Assembly (NCBI RefSeq): GCF_900291015.1
Contig: NZ_OLKL01000003.1
Coordinates: forward strand, 124,001 to 188,000
Length of the DNA stretch: 64,000 nt
From: Pseudomonas persica
Lineage (GTDB): Bacteria > Pseudomonadota > Gammaproteobacteria > Pseudomonadales > Pseudomonadaceae
Direction of reading: 5' to 3'
The notes under the pieces were generated by a model. It searched no databases and was not told the origin of the DNA. It saw only the letters and a list, made by a program, of their open reading frames with translations. A program made the translations under genes and the position numbers. Numbering within the stretch: the first letter of the stretch is position 1; every line of letters begins with the position of its first letter. Of the stretch, positions 27,719 through 36,749 are shown piece by piece.

Positions 27719-28267
27719 TCATTCAGGTTGATCGTAGCCTTCGGCCAGGTGCTGGTCCTTGAGCTTCACGTAGTTGCTGGCGCTGTAGGCGAAGAATGCG
27801 TGTTCCTGGTCGTTCAGCAGCCGGGCCTGTTTCACCGGGCTGCCAATGTACAGGTAGCCACTGACCAGGCGCTTGCCCGGCGGTACCAGGCTGCCGGCGC
27901 CGATGATCACTTCGTCCTCGACGATGGCGCCGTCCATGATGGTGCTGCCCATGCCGACCAGGATGCGGTTGCCCAAGGTGCAGCCATGCAGCATGACCTT
28001 GTGACCGATGGTCACTTCGTCACCGATGATCAGCGGGAAACCGTCCGGGTTGAAGGGGCCTGCGTGGGTGATGTGCAGCACGCTGCCGTCCTGCACGCTG
28101 GTGCGCGCGCCGATGCGGATGCGGTGCATGTCGCCGCGTACCACGGCCAACGGCCAGACCGAACTGTCTTCACCGATTTCCACGTCCCCCAGCACCACCG
28201 CCGACCGGTCGACGAAGGCCCGGGGCCCAACTTTCGGAGTGTGTTGCTGGAAGCTTCGGATGGCCAT
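27719..28267 (-). CDS. Gamma-class carbonic anhydrase family protein
   Basis: A 182-residue left-handed beta-helix protein of the YrdA/PaaY/CaiE group. It begins MAIRSFQQHTPKVGPRAFVD and shows hexapeptide repeats (VVLGDVEIGEDSSVWPLAVV, VTIGHKVMLHGCTLGNRIL). The zinc-type histidines are in VLHITHAG and IGHKVMLHG. A terminal helix follows. Carbonic anhydrase activity is proven for only some family members. ATG 28267 gives the usual start; a second ATG lies five codons upstream. It is divergent from prlC by about 100 bp. The long frame continuing upstream on this strand is an artefact of antisense prlC sequence. Confidence 0.88.
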   Translation of the reverse strand: MAIRSFQQHTPKVGPRAFVDRSAVVLGDVEIGEDSSVWPLAVVRGDMHRIRIGARTSVQDGSVLHITHAGPFNPDGFPLIIGDEVTIGHKVMLHGCTLGNRILVGMGSTIMDGAIVEDEVIIGAGSLVPPGKRLVSGYLYIGSPVKQARLLNDQEHAFFAYSASNYVKLKDQHLAEGYDQPE

Positions 28268-28369
28268 GATAGCGTCTCTCATCTGTGCCGATAGGCAGGC
28301 TGCCTGCTGCGGTCGGCGTCGATTGTAATTAAGATGGGGCAGTGTTTCTTCTGCCAAGGTATCCAAACC

Positions 28370-30421
28370 GTGAGTGCGAACAACCCGCTTCTGCAGTCCT
28401 ACGATCTGCCGCCCTTCTCGCAAATCCGTGCCGAACACGTATTGCCGGCGATCGAAGCGATCCTGGCCGACAACCGTAAAGCCATTGCCGAGATCCTCGA
28501 AAAGCAGGGCAAGAACCCTACCTGGGCTGGCCTGGTGTTGGCCATGGACGAACTGAACGATCGCCTGGGCGCCGCCTGGAGCCCGGTCAGCCACCTCAAT
28601 GCGGTGTGCAACAGCGCGGAGCTGCGCGAAGCCTACGAGTCGTGCCTGCCGGCGCTGAGCGCCTACTCTACCGAACTGGGTCAGAACCGTGCGCTGTTCG
28701 AAGCCTACCAGGCGCTGATCGACAGCCCGGAGGCCGCCAGCTTCGACGTGGCGCAAAAGACTATCCTTGAGCACGCCCTGCGTGACTTCCGCCTGTCGGG
28801 TATCGACCTGCCGGCTGATAAACAGCAGCGCTACGCCGAAGTGCAGAGCAAGCTCAGCGAGTTGGGCAGCCGTTTCTCCAACCAGCTGCTCGACGCTACC
28901 CAGGCCTGGACCAAGCACGTTACCGAGGAAGCTGCGCTGGCCGGCCTGACCGACTCGGCCAAGGCGCAGATGGCCGCCGCCGCCCAGGCCAAGGGCCTCG
29001 ACGGCTGGCTGATCACCCTGGAATTCCCCAGCTACTACGCGGTGATGACCTACGCCAGCGACCGCGCCCTGCGCGAAGAGCTGTACGCCGCCTACTGCAC
29101 CCGTGCCTCGGATCAAGGCCCGAATGCCGGCCAGTTCGACAACGGCCCGGTGATGCAGGAAATCCTCGGCCTGCGCCAGGAGCTGGCCGAACTGCTGGGC
29201 TACAAGAACTACGCCGAGTTGAGCCTGGCGACCAAGATGGCCGAGTCCAGCGACCAGGTGCTGAGCTTCCTGCGTGACCTGGCCAAGCGTTCCAGGCCGT
29301 TCGCCGCCCAGGACCTGGAGCAGCTCAAGGCCTACGCCGCCGAGCAGGGCTGCCCTGAGCTGGCCAGCTGGGACGCCGGTTACTTCGGTGAGAAGCTGCG
29401 CGAGCAGCGTTACAGCGTGTCGCAGGAAGCCCTGCGCGCCTACTTCCCGATCGACAAGGTGCTGAGCGGCCTGTTCAGCATCGTGCAGCGCTTGTACGGC
29501 ATCGAAATTGCCGAGCTCAAGGGCTTCGACAGCTGGCACCCGGATGTGCGCCTGTTCGAGATCAAGGAGAATGGCCAACACGTCGGCCGCTTCTTCTTCG
29601 ACCTCTACGCCCGCGCCAACAAACGTGGCGGCGCCTGGATGGATGGCGCGCGTGATCGTCGCCGCACCGCCGCCGGCCAGTTGCAGAGCCCGGTGGCCAA
29701 CCTGGTGTGCAACTTCACCCCGGCCGCGCCCGGCAAGCCGGCGCTGTTGACCCACGATGAAGTCACCACCTTGTTCCATGAGTTCGGCCATGGCCTGCAT
29801 CACATGCTGACCCGCATAGAGCATGCCGGTGTATCCGGCATCAACGGCGTGGCCTGGGACGCGGTCGAGCTGCCCAGCCAGTTCATGGAAAACTGGTGCT
29901 GGGAGCCGGAAGGCCTGGCGCTGATCTCCGGCCATTACGAAACCGGTGCGGCCCTGCCCCAGGACCTGCTGGACAAGATGCTGGCGGCGAAGAACTTCCA
30001 GTCGGGCATGATGATGGTGCGCCAGCTGGAGTTCTCGCTGTTCGACTTCGAACTGCACGCCAGCCAAGGTGACGGCCGCAGCGTGCTGCAGGTGCTCGAA
30101 GGCGTGCGCGACGAGGTGTCGGTCATGCGCCCACCGGCGTACAACCGCTTCCCCAACAGCTTTGCGCATATCTTCGCGGGCGGTTATGCAGCCGGCTACT
30201 ACAGCTATAAGTGGGCCGAAGTGCTGTCGGCCGATGCCTTCTCGCGTTTCGAGGAAGAAGGTGTGCTGAATGCCGAAACCGGCCGTGCGTTCCGTGAAGC
30301 GATCCTGGCCCGCGGCGGTTCACGCGAACCCATGGAGCTGTTCGTCGACTTCCGTGGCCGTGAACCTTCCATCGATGCGTTGTTGCGCCACAGTGGCCTT
30401 ACCGAGGACGCTGCAGCATGA
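28370..30421 (+). CDS. prlC: Oligopeptidase A (M3 zinc metallopeptidase)
   Basis: Cytoplasmic zinc peptidase that degrades signal peptides and other short peptides. The 683-residue protein matches OpdA/PrlC length. The zinc site is TTLFHEFGHGLHHML near residue 460 with the third ligand Glu in DAVELPSQFMENW. The C-terminal substrate-binding segment is NSFAHIFAGGYAAGYYSYKW, with the catalytic His and Tyr residues. GTG 28370 was chosen to give the normal SANNPLLQSYDLPPF start. The yheV-like gene overlaps its stop by four bases. Confidence 0.96.
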   Translation: MSANNPLLQSYDLPPFSQIRAEHVLPAIEAILADNRKAIAEILEKQGKNPTWAGLVLAMDELNDRLGAAWSPVSHLNAVCNSAELREAYESCLPALSAYSTELGQNRALFEAYQALIDSPEAASFDVAQKTILEHALRDFRLSGIDLPADKQQRYAEVQSKLSELGSRFSNQLLDATQAWTKHVTEEAALAGLTDSAKAQMAAAAQAKGLDGWLITLEFPSYYAVMTYASDRALREELYAAYCTRASDQGPNAGQFDNGPVMQEILGLRQELAELLGYKNYAELSLATKMAESSDQVLSFLRDLAKRSRPFAAQDLEQLKAYAAEQGCPELASWDAGYFGEKLREQRYSVSQEALRAYFPIDKVLSGLFSIVQRLYGIEIAELKGFDSWHPDVRLFEIKENGQHVGRFFFDLYARANKRGGAWMDGARDRRRTAAGQLQSPVANLVCNFTPAAPGKPALLTHDEVTTLFHEFGHGLHHMLTRIEHAGVSGINGVAWDAVELPSQFMENWCWEPEGLALISGHYETGAALPQDLLDKMLAAKNFQSGMMMVRQLEFSLFDFELHASQGDGRSVLQVLEGVRDEVSVMRPPAYNRFPNSFAHIFAGGYAAGYYSYKWAEVLSADAFSRFEEEGVLNAETGRAFREAILARGGSREPMELFVDFRGREPSIDALLRHSGLTEDAAA

Positions 30422-30699
30422 GCGAGGTAGCTGTGAACCAGACCAAGAAGCGCTTCATAGCCGGGGCTGTGTGCCCGGCCTGCAGTGAGCCTGACAAGCT
30501 GATGATGTGGAGCGAAGACGACGTACCGCACCGCGAGTGCGTGGCCTGCGGTTTTACCGACACCCTCAACGAGCAGGGCTTGTCGGTGCCGAAGGAGCTC
30601 GGCACCCGGGTCAACCAGCTGGCACCAAAAGCGGCGCCGGCCAAGGTACAGACCGTGCAGTTCTTCCCCAACCCGAAGTTGAAGAAACCGGCTGAATAA
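30418..30699 (+). CDS. YheV-family small zinc-ribbon protein
   Basis: A 93-residue protein with two CxxC pairs: CPACSEPDKL and ECVACGFTD, forming a rubredoxin-like zinc ribbon. The C-terminal tail (VQTVQFFPNPKLKKPAE) is short and basic. In enterobacteria yheV also lies next to prlC-type or kef genes, and its function is unknown. Its ATG overlaps the prlC stop (ATGA), so the two are translationally coupled, which suggests a related role in peptide turnover or folding (inference). Confidence 0.88.
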   Translation: MSEVAVNQTKKRFIAGAVCPACSEPDKLMMWSEDDVPHRECVACGFTDTLNEQGLSVPKELGTRVNQLAPKAAPAKVQTVQFFPNPKLKKPAE

Positions 30700-30711
30700 A
30701 GCCGTCGTGCC

Positions 30712-30732
30712 GCCCGGGCGCTGTGCCCGGGC
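30712..30732 (+). terminator. Hairpin after the yheV-like gene
   Basis: Two copies of the self-complementary GCCCGGGC around GCTGT, 12 bases after the stop. No T tract is present, so termination may be only partial. Confidence 0.5.
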
Positions 30733-30824
30733 AGGCATGCTCGGGGTGGTAGATAGTCAGGCCACCCTCTCCTTGCTGGCCACGCAAGCTCACCTGCTTT
30801 TCACCACGAGCAAGGTAGCGCGTC

Positions 30825-32819
30825 ATGGACAACCCACTGCTGCAAAAAAACAGTATCCCCGTCGATTATCCATCGATCACCCTGGAAAACATGCAAGAAG
30901 CGTTTGAGCATGTGCTGATGGCGCATGAGCAGGGTATCGAGCGTATCCTCATCGAGCAGGGCACCATGCCGACCTGGGACGACATGGTGCTGGCGGTGGA
31001 CGAACTGGACGCCCGGTTAGTGGCAGCGCTGTATGCAGCCAGCCCGTTGGTCGCCAGGAGCGAAAGCTGGACCAGCAGCATCATGGGCTTTTTCGTCAGG
31101 GTGATAGCCCGGTTCGAACAGAAACTCGCCGACGGCAGGCTGCAGCAGTTATATGCGCGCCTGGCTGACAGCGATATCGGCAAGAATCTGGATGCCCACC
31201 AGCGTGCCACCCTGCGTTGGTACCTGGAAAAATTCAGCGCCAGCGGTGCACTGCTCGATGCGGCCGGACGGGCGCGGCTGACTGATCTGAACGCGAATAT
31301 CTCCACGGCAAGCGAAGCGTTCCGCAGCAACATCAACCGGCCAGGCCTGGAGATTATCGATGAAAGCGAGTTGAGTGGCATACCGCAGCGGATACGCGAC
31401 GAGCTGGCGGCTCGGGCGCGGGATGCGGGGCGGCCTGGCTGGCTGGTGGTGTGCGAAAGCGTAGCCACCGAGGCCGTGCTCAAGCACGCGGCAAACCGCC
31501 AGTTGCGTGAGCGCGTTTACAGGGCTTATCACGCACGGGGTGTCAGTGCTGATCCGCAGTTGGACAACCGCTCGCATCTTCAGCGACTGGCCCAGTTGCG
31601 CGAGGAAAAGGCGCAACTACTCGGTTTCGCCAGCCACCTGGAGCTGAGCTTGCAGGCGAAGAGCGCCGGCTCGGTCGAGCAAGTGCGCGGTTTCCTTCAC
31701 GATCTTGCCGCACAGGTACGCCCTGCCATGCTGCAGTGGCGTTCGGATCTCGAACGCCAGGGCGCAGCCAAGGGCCTGGGCGAGGTCCAGCCGTGGGATG
31801 TCGACTACCTGCAGGCCCCCTCTCCCACCGAGCTTTCCACTGAGGCGTTACGCGAATACTTCCCGCTGAACACGGTTGTCAGCGCGTTGCAACAGCTAGC
31901 GGAAACGCTGTTCGGCGTGCTGCTGCTGCCCAGACAGCTCCCCACCTGGGATGACAGTGTGCAACCGTTCGAGGTGTGGCAGGACCACGCTTTTATTGGG
32001 TACCTGTATCTGGATGCCGTGCAACATGCCGGCAAGCAGGCAGACGCGGTGATGACCACCTACATAAACAACCGCCGCGTCGATGCCGAGGGGATCTACC
32101 AGCCTGCCTCGGTGATAGTCTTCTGCGACATACCGCAAGCGCCGACGGGTTCTGAGCCTCTGCTCGACCACCTGTCGTTGCGCAAGATGTTCCACGAGTT
32201 TGGTCATGCGCTGCAGCACTTGCTGGTGCGTACCACCAACCATGTGCTGTCCAACGTGACCGAACTCGGCACCGATGGTGCGGAGTTGTTCGGCAAGCTG
32301 TTCGAGCGCTGGGTCTGGGATGCGGACTACCTGGTGGCGATCTCGTCCCACCAGGCGGACGGCAACAAACTCACCCGTTCACGGGCCGATGAGTGCCTGC
32401 AGCGGTTGCGGCAGCAGGGCGTGCAGGAAACCGCCTACGGATTGAGCATGGCGCTGTTCGACATGGACCTGCACGGCACACCGAACGACGGCAGGTCCCT
32501 TGAGCAACGCCTGGATGATGCCCGAGAGCGTTGTGGTTATTGGCCGCTGGCCGACTTCGAGCACCCTGCGCATGCCTTCGACTACCTGGTCGCTGGCTAC
32601 GATGCAGGCTATTACGCGTACCTGTGGTCGGATGTGCACGCCTTCGACCTTTTCACCCGCTTCGAGTCGGCGGGGCTGCTGGACCCGACTACAGGCCGGG
32701 AACTGCAGGAGACGTTGTTCGCCCCGGGGGCATCGCGGCCCTTGCGTGAAGGTATCGAGGCATTCCTTGGCCGGCAGGTGAGCCATACGCCGTACCTGCG
32801 TTGGTATGGTCTGGCGTGA
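30825..32819 (+). CDS. Second M3-family metallopeptidase, paralog of PrlC
   Basis: A 664-residue M3 peptidase colinear with PrlC but strongly diverged. Both begin with NPLL and a similar helical N-domain (PTWDDMVLAVDELDARL here, PTWAGLVLAMDELNDRL in PrlC). The zinc motif is MFHEFGHALQHLL and the third ligand is in TDGAELFGKLFERWVW. In the C-terminal substrate region this copy reads AFDYLVAGYDAGYYAYLW: the Tyr residues are kept, but the His of PrlC's SFAHIF is replaced by Asp. AAGG lies nine bases before the ATG. Codon use looks slightly less biased than in prlC. Likely an oligopeptidase of altered specificity. Its own function is unknown. Confidence 0.85.
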   Translation: MDNPLLQKNSIPVDYPSITLENMQEAFEHVLMAHEQGIERILIEQGTMPTWDDMVLAVDELDARLVAALYAASPLVARSESWTSSIMGFFVRVIARFEQKLADGRLQQLYARLADSDIGKNLDAHQRATLRWYLEKFSASGALLDAAGRARLTDLNANISTASEAFRSNINRPGLEIIDESELSGIPQRIRDELAARARDAGRPGWLVVCESVATEAVLKHAANRQLRERVYRAYHARGVSADPQLDNRSHLQRLAQLREEKAQLLGFASHLELSLQAKSAGSVEQVRGFLHDLAAQVRPAMLQWRSDLERQGAAKGLGEVQPWDVDYLQAPSPTELSTEALREYFPLNTVVSALQQLAETLFGVLLLPRQLPTWDDSVQPFEVWQDHAFIGYLYLDAVQHAGKQADAVMTTYINNRRVDAEGIYQPASVIVFCDIPQAPTGSEPLLDHLSLRKMFHEFGHALQHLLVRTTNHVLSNVTELGTDGAELFGKLFERWVWDADYLVAISSHQADGNKLTRSRADECLQRLRQQGVQETAYGLSMALFDMDLHGTPNDGRSLEQRLDDARERCGYWPLADFEHPAHAFDYLVAGYDAGYYAYLWSDVHAFDLFTRFESAGLLDPTTGRELQETLFAPGASRPLREGIEAFLGRQVSHTPYLRWYGLA

Positions 32820-32862
32820 AGGCACACTGACCAGAGGTGCTGGAATGATCTGAGTCTACAGG

Positions 32863-32884
32863 ATACTGTATATGAATACAGTAT
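32863..32884 (+). promoter_or_regulatory. LexA (SOS) box upstream of the radical SAM gene
   Basis: CTGTATATGAATACAG at 32866-32881 matches the Pseudomonas LexA1 consensus CTGTATN4ATACAG exactly. The palindrome extends to 9-bp arms (ATACTGTAT / ATACAGTAT). It lies 12 bp before the start of the radical SAM gene, so repressor binding would block its transcription. Confidence 0.9.
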
Positions 32885-32896
32885 CAGGGTAAGCCC

Positions 32897-33955
32897 ATGA
32901 TTCATCCAGCACCGCCAAAGGGCCGTGGTACGGCGCACAATCCGCATAACCGCTTCGCCCCAAGCCATTCGGTGGCAGAGGATGACGGCTGGTATCAGGA
33001 AGTACCGCAAACCCAGGGCACCGAGGTACGGGTCGAGACGGCCAAATCGGTGATCAGCCGCAATACGTCCCCCGACCTGCCATTCGATCGCGCCATCAAC
33101 CCTTACCGCGGCTGCGAGCATGGCTGCATCTACTGCTATGCCCGCCCCTCCCATGCCTACTGGGACCTTTCCCCTGGCCTGGACTTCGAAACCAAGCTGA
33201 TCGCCAAGACCAACGCTGCCGATGTACTCGCGCAGCAATTGAGCAAGCCGGGGTACGTGTGCGCCCCGATCAACCTGGGCTCCAACACCGATCCGTACCA
33301 GCCAATCGAGCGGGAACAGCTGCTGACCCGGCGCCTGCTCGACGTGCTGCTGCGTTTTCGCCATCCGGTGACCATCGTCACCAAGGGTTCGCTGGTGTTG
33401 CGCGACCTCGACCTGCTGGCCGAGATGGCTCGCCAGCGCCTGGTGCGGGTAATGATCAGCCTGACCACCCTGGATGACGACCTGAAGCGGGTGCTGGAGC
33501 CGCGTGCAGCATCACCCAAGGCGCGCTTGCGGGCTATCCGGGTGTTGCGCGAGGCGGGAGTGCCGGTTGGCGTACTGTGTTCGCCGATGATTCCGATGAT
33601 CAACGACAGTGAACTGGAACGGCTGCTGGAGGCGGCCAGGGAGGCAGGTGCACAGAGTGCGGCCTACATGATGTTGCGCCTGCCGTTGGAGGTGGCGCCG
33701 TTGTTCGAGCAATGGCTGCGGGACCATTACCCGCAGCGGGCGGCACATGTATTGAGCCTGATTCGCCAGAGCCGGGGTGGCGAACTGTATGACAGCCGAT
33801 TTGGCGCGCGCATGCGCGGTGAAGGGGTGTTTGCCGAGTTGCTGGCGCAGCGCTTTGCCAAGGCCATGAAGCGGCTGGATTTCGAGGGGCGGGAAGCGCA
33901 GGTGCTGGATTGCTCGGCGTTCTGCCCGCCGGGTGGGCAGATGGCCCTGTTCTGA
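32897..33955 (+). CDS. SOS-controlled PA0069-family radical SAM protein
   Basis: A 352-residue radical SAM enzyme, related to spore photoproduct lyase, with the 4Fe-4S motif CX3CX2C in RGCEHGCIYCYARPSH near residue 77. A TIM-barrel core (LGSNTDPYQPIERE, VTIVTKGSLVLRDLDLL, GVPVGVLCSPMIPMIND) follows, with a C-terminal CSAFCPPGG segment that may hold a further cluster or metal. The last five residues are QMALF, resembling the beta-clamp binding pentapeptide QL[SD]LF. A perfect LexA box is directly upstream. PAO1 PA0069, by memory, is a member of the SOS regulon. A DNA-repair role is a reasonable inference, but the substrate is unknown. Confidence 0.9.
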   Translation: MIHPAPPKGRGTAHNPHNRFAPSHSVAEDDGWYQEVPQTQGTEVRVETAKSVISRNTSPDLPFDRAINPYRGCEHGCIYCYARPSHAYWDLSPGLDFETKLIAKTNAADVLAQQLSKPGYVCAPINLGSNTDPYQPIEREQLLTRRLLDVLLRFRHPVTIVTKGSLVLRDLDLLAEMARQRLVRVMISLTTLDDDLKRVLEPRAASPKARLRAIRVLREAGVPVGVLCSPMIPMINDSELERLLEAAREAGAQSAAYMMLRLPLEVAPLFEQWLRDHYPQRAAHVLSLIRQSRGGELYDSRFGARMRGEGVFAELLAQRFAKAMKRLDFEGREAQVLDCSAFCPPGGQMALF

Positions 33956-33963
33956 TCTCTCAG

Positions 33964-33994
33964 CGTGTGGGAGCGGGTAAACCCGCTCCTGCAG
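33964..33994. repeat. Single short REP palindrome
   Basis: GTGTGGGAGCGGGTAAACCC then GCTCCTGCAGG: one REP palindrome, just after the radical SAM stop. Confidence 0.7.
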
Positions 33995-33995
33995 G

Positions 33996-34278
33996 CAACG
34001 TGCGATGCTCATAACTCAACTAATAACAGCCAATAACTGCGCTAATACATGTTGGCAGCTGATGTTTTTTTGCTATTATCCAATACCCGCCTTTCCTATC
34101 TGGAACACCCGTTCTAGAGCCTTCGAATTAAGTTTCAGTTAAGTTTTCCCCGCTAGCGTAGGCAACCAGTCCACGAAGACTGTGATCTATGGCCTGTGCG
34201 CGTCATCTAAATCCCTGCATAGCCAGAATCTTTCACCGGTAAAATGGATTTACCTACACACCGTCAAGAGGATGAATC
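33996..34278. other. AT-richer gene-free stretch before the beta-carbonic anhydrase gene
   Basis: About 280 bp with no supported gene. It holds short repeats (AATAACAGCCAATAACTG; AAGTTTCAGTTAAGTTT) and a run of seven Ts near 34065. Promoter elements for the downstream gene must lie here, but I could not pick a convincing -35/-10 pair. Confidence 0.5.
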
Positions 34279-34998
34279 ATGCCCGTCAAGGACCCATCCA
34301 AGGTCGTACCGCAGGTCACCGCGGAGAGCGCCGATGCCGCCCTTAAGCACATCGTCGACGGCTTCCTGCGTTTTCACCATGACGTTTTCCCCGAGCAGCA
34401 AGAGCTGTTCAAGAAGCTCGCCACCGCGCAAACCCCGCGTGCCATGTTCATCACCTGCGCCGACTCGCGCATCGTCCCCGAGCTGATCACCCAGAGCTCG
34501 CCGGGCGACCTGTTCGTGACCCGCAACGTCGGTAACGTGGTACCACCTTATGGCCAGATGAACGGCGGCGTTTCCAGCGCCATCGAATATGCCGTGCTGG
34601 CACTGGGCGTGCACCATATCATCGTGTGCGGCCACTCCGACTGCGGCGCCATGCGTGCAGTACTCAATCCGCAATCGCTGACCAAGATGCCGACCGTGTC
34701 CGCCTGGTTGCGCCACGCCGAAGTGGCCCGCACCGTGGTCGAGAACAACTGCTCGTGCGGCAGCGAACACGAAACCATGCAAGTGCTGACCAAGGAAAAC
34801 GTCATCGCCCAGCTGCATCACCTGCGCACTCACCCTTCGGTGGCTTCGCGCCTGGCCGCCGGGGAGCTGTTCATCCATGGCTGGGTCTACGACATCGAGA
34901 CCAGCAAGATCGAAGCCTACGACGCCGCCAGCGACAGCTTCCTGCCCCTGGCTGCTGGCGAGCCAGTCCCCTGCGCCACTCCGAGAGGCCGCTACTAA
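34279..34998 (+). CDS. Beta-class carbonic anhydrase
   Basis: Interconverts CO2 and bicarbonate in the cytoplasm. The 239-residue protein has the beta-class zinc ligands: Cys and Asp-Arg in MFITCADSRIVPELIT, then His and Cys in VCGHSDCGAMRAV. The length and the C-terminal WVYDIETSKIEAYD segment are normal for CynT/Can-type enzymes. GAGGATG precedes the ATG. A SulP transporter gene follows 190 bp downstream on the same strand. Adjacency of a carbonic anhydrase with SulP points to bicarbonate handling. Confidence 0.93.
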   Translation: MPVKDPSKVVPQVTAESADAALKHIVDGFLRFHHDVFPEQQELFKKLATAQTPRAMFITCADSRIVPELITQSSPGDLFVTRNVGNVVPPYGQMNGGVSSAIEYAVLALGVHHIIVCGHSDCGAMRAVLNPQSLTKMPTVSAWLRHAEVARTVVENNCSCGSEHETMQVLTKENVIAQLHHLRTHPSVASRLAAGELFIHGWVYDIETSKIEAYDAASDSFLPLAAGEPVPCATPRGRY

Positions 34999-35189
34999 GC
35001 GACCCGTCCACCTGCTGAAACCTTGATAGCCGGCTGCACCCTGTAGGGGTGTGGCGCGGCCTTCGGCTGCCCTGAATTCCCTGACTGCTTGCCGGCACGC
35101 CCGCTGGCGGCCCGCGCCTGCGCGTTCGTCAGGGGCAAACGTGCCCACGGCCAGGGGAATGGCTGTGTGACAGAGAAAGGAGAAACACG

Positions 35190-36722
35190 GTGAACATTAC
35201 ACAGTTGAAAGCGGCCCTGCCGCGTGAGTTGCTGGCGTCGGTGGTGGTCTTCCTGGTTGCCCTGCCGTTGTGCATGGGCATTGCGATCGCTTCGGGCATG
35301 CCGCCGGCCAAAGGCCTGATTACCGGCATTATCGGCGGTATTGTTGTCGGTTTCCTCGCCGGTTCGCCGCTGCAGGTCAGTGGCCCTGCCGCGGGCCTGG
35401 CGGTACTGGTATTCGAGCTGGTGCGCCAGCATGGCATGGCCATGCTCGGGCCGATTCTGCTGCTGGCCGGCTTGCTGCAGTTGCTGGCCGGGCGCCTGCG
35501 CCTGGGCTGCTGGTTCCGGGTTACCGCGCCGGCGGTGGTGTACGGCATGCTGGCGGGTATTGGCGTGCTGATCGTGCTGTCGCAGGTGCATGTGATGTTC
35601 GACACCGCGCCGCAGCCATCCGGCATGCAGAACCTGCTGGAGTTTCCGGCGACCGTGGCCGCCGCCCTGCCACAGGAAAGCACCGGCTCCGGTTGGATGG
35701 CCGGTGCGCTGGGCCTGGGCACCATCGCCATCATGTGGGGCTGGGAGCGCCTGCGGCCGCAGCGGCTGCGCTTCGTCCCGGGTGCCCTGCTGGGCGTGTC
35801 GGCCATGACGGCCATCAGTATGTGGCTGGCCTTGCCGGTGAACCGCGTGCAGGTGCCGGCCGACCTGTCTGAGGCCATCGACTGGATCCACCCTGGTGAC
35901 CTGATGCAACTGGCCGACCCTACCCTGTTGGTTGCCGCTTTTGCCCTGGCCTTCATCGCCAGTGCCGAAACCTTGTTGTCAGCGGCTGCGGTTGACCGCA
36001 TGCACAGCGGCCAGCGCTCGGACTTCGACCGTGAGCTGTCGGCTCAGGGCATCGGCAACATGCTGTGCGGGGTGTTGGGTGCGCTGCCGATGACCGGGGT
36101 GATCGTGCGTAGCTCGGCCAACGTGCAGGCGGGGGCACAGACCCGGGCTTCGGCGATCTTCCATGGCCTTTGGCTGTTGGCCTTTGTGGTGGTGCTGAGC
36201 AGCGTGCTGCAGCAGATCCCCGTGGCGAGCCTGGCGGGTGTGCTGGTGTTTACCGGGGTCAAGCTGGTGGATTTCAAGGCGTTTCGTGGGCTGGGCCGCT
36301 ATGGCCGCATGCCGATGTTCACCTACGCGGCGACGGCGCTGGCGATCATCTTTACCGACCTGCTGACCGGCGTGCTGCTGGGCTTTGCCCTGACCTTGCT
36401 GAAGCTGGCGCTCAAGGCGGCGCGGCTGAAGATCAACCTGGTCAGCCTGGAGAAGGCTGGGCACATGGAGCTGCGGCTTAGTGGTGCGGCCACCTTCCTC
36501 AAGGTGCCAGCGCTGACCCAGGTGTTGGATAGCGTGCCGGTGGGGACCACACTGCATGTGCCGCTGGGTAATCTGAGTTATATCGACCACTCGTGCCTTG
36601 AGCTGCTTGAGGATTGGGGCCGCAGTAATTCGGCCAATGGCTCGCGGTTGCTGATCGAGCAGCGGCGCTTGAAGCGGCGGATCGAAGGGCGGATGCGGAC
36701 CACGGCGGGGGTTGGGGCCTGA
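35190..36722 (+). CDS. SulP-family transporter, probably bicarbonate or sulfate
   Basis: A 510-residue inner-membrane SulP protein. The transmembrane core starts at LPRELLASVVVFLVALPLCM, includes the signature GPAAGLAVLVFELV, and FIASAETLLSAAAVDRMH followed by SGQRSDFDRELSAQGIGN. A C-terminal STAS-like domain (HVPLGNLSYIDHSCLELLED) ends the protein. GTG 35190 with AAAGGAGA upstream is the start. Members adjacent to carbonic anhydrase are often Na+-dependent bicarbonate transporters (BicA-like), so this copy is a better bicarbonate candidate than the SulP at 12782. This is inferred from context only. Confidence 0.88.
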   Translation: MNITQLKAALPRELLASVVVFLVALPLCMGIAIASGMPPAKGLITGIIGGIVVGFLAGSPLQVSGPAAGLAVLVFELVRQHGMAMLGPILLLAGLLQLLAGRLRLGCWFRVTAPAVVYGMLAGIGVLIVLSQVHVMFDTAPQPSGMQNLLEFPATVAAALPQESTGSGWMAGALGLGTIAIMWGWERLRPQRLRFVPGALLGVSAMTAISMWLALPVNRVQVPADLSEAIDWIHPGDLMQLADPTLLVAAFALAFIASAETLLSAAAVDRMHSGQRSDFDRELSAQGIGNMLCGVLGALPMTGVIVRSSANVQAGAQTRASAIFHGLWLLAFVVVLSSVLQQIPVASLAGVLVFTGVKLVDFKAFRGLGRYGRMPMFTYAATALAIIFTDLLTGVLLGFALTLLKLALKAARLKINLVSLEKAGHMELRLSGAATFLKVPALTQVLDSVPVGTTLHVPLGNLSYIDHSCLELLEDWGRSNSANGSRLLIEQRRLKRRIEGRMRTTAGVGA

Positions 36723-36749
36723 AGCTGAAAGTCTGTATCGCCTGAACTG

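Noticed and set aside
28268..30169. Long minus-strand frame opposite prlC, continuous with the gamma carbonic anhydrase gene
   Set aside because: Only the last 182 codons make a known protein; the rest is antisense to prlC.
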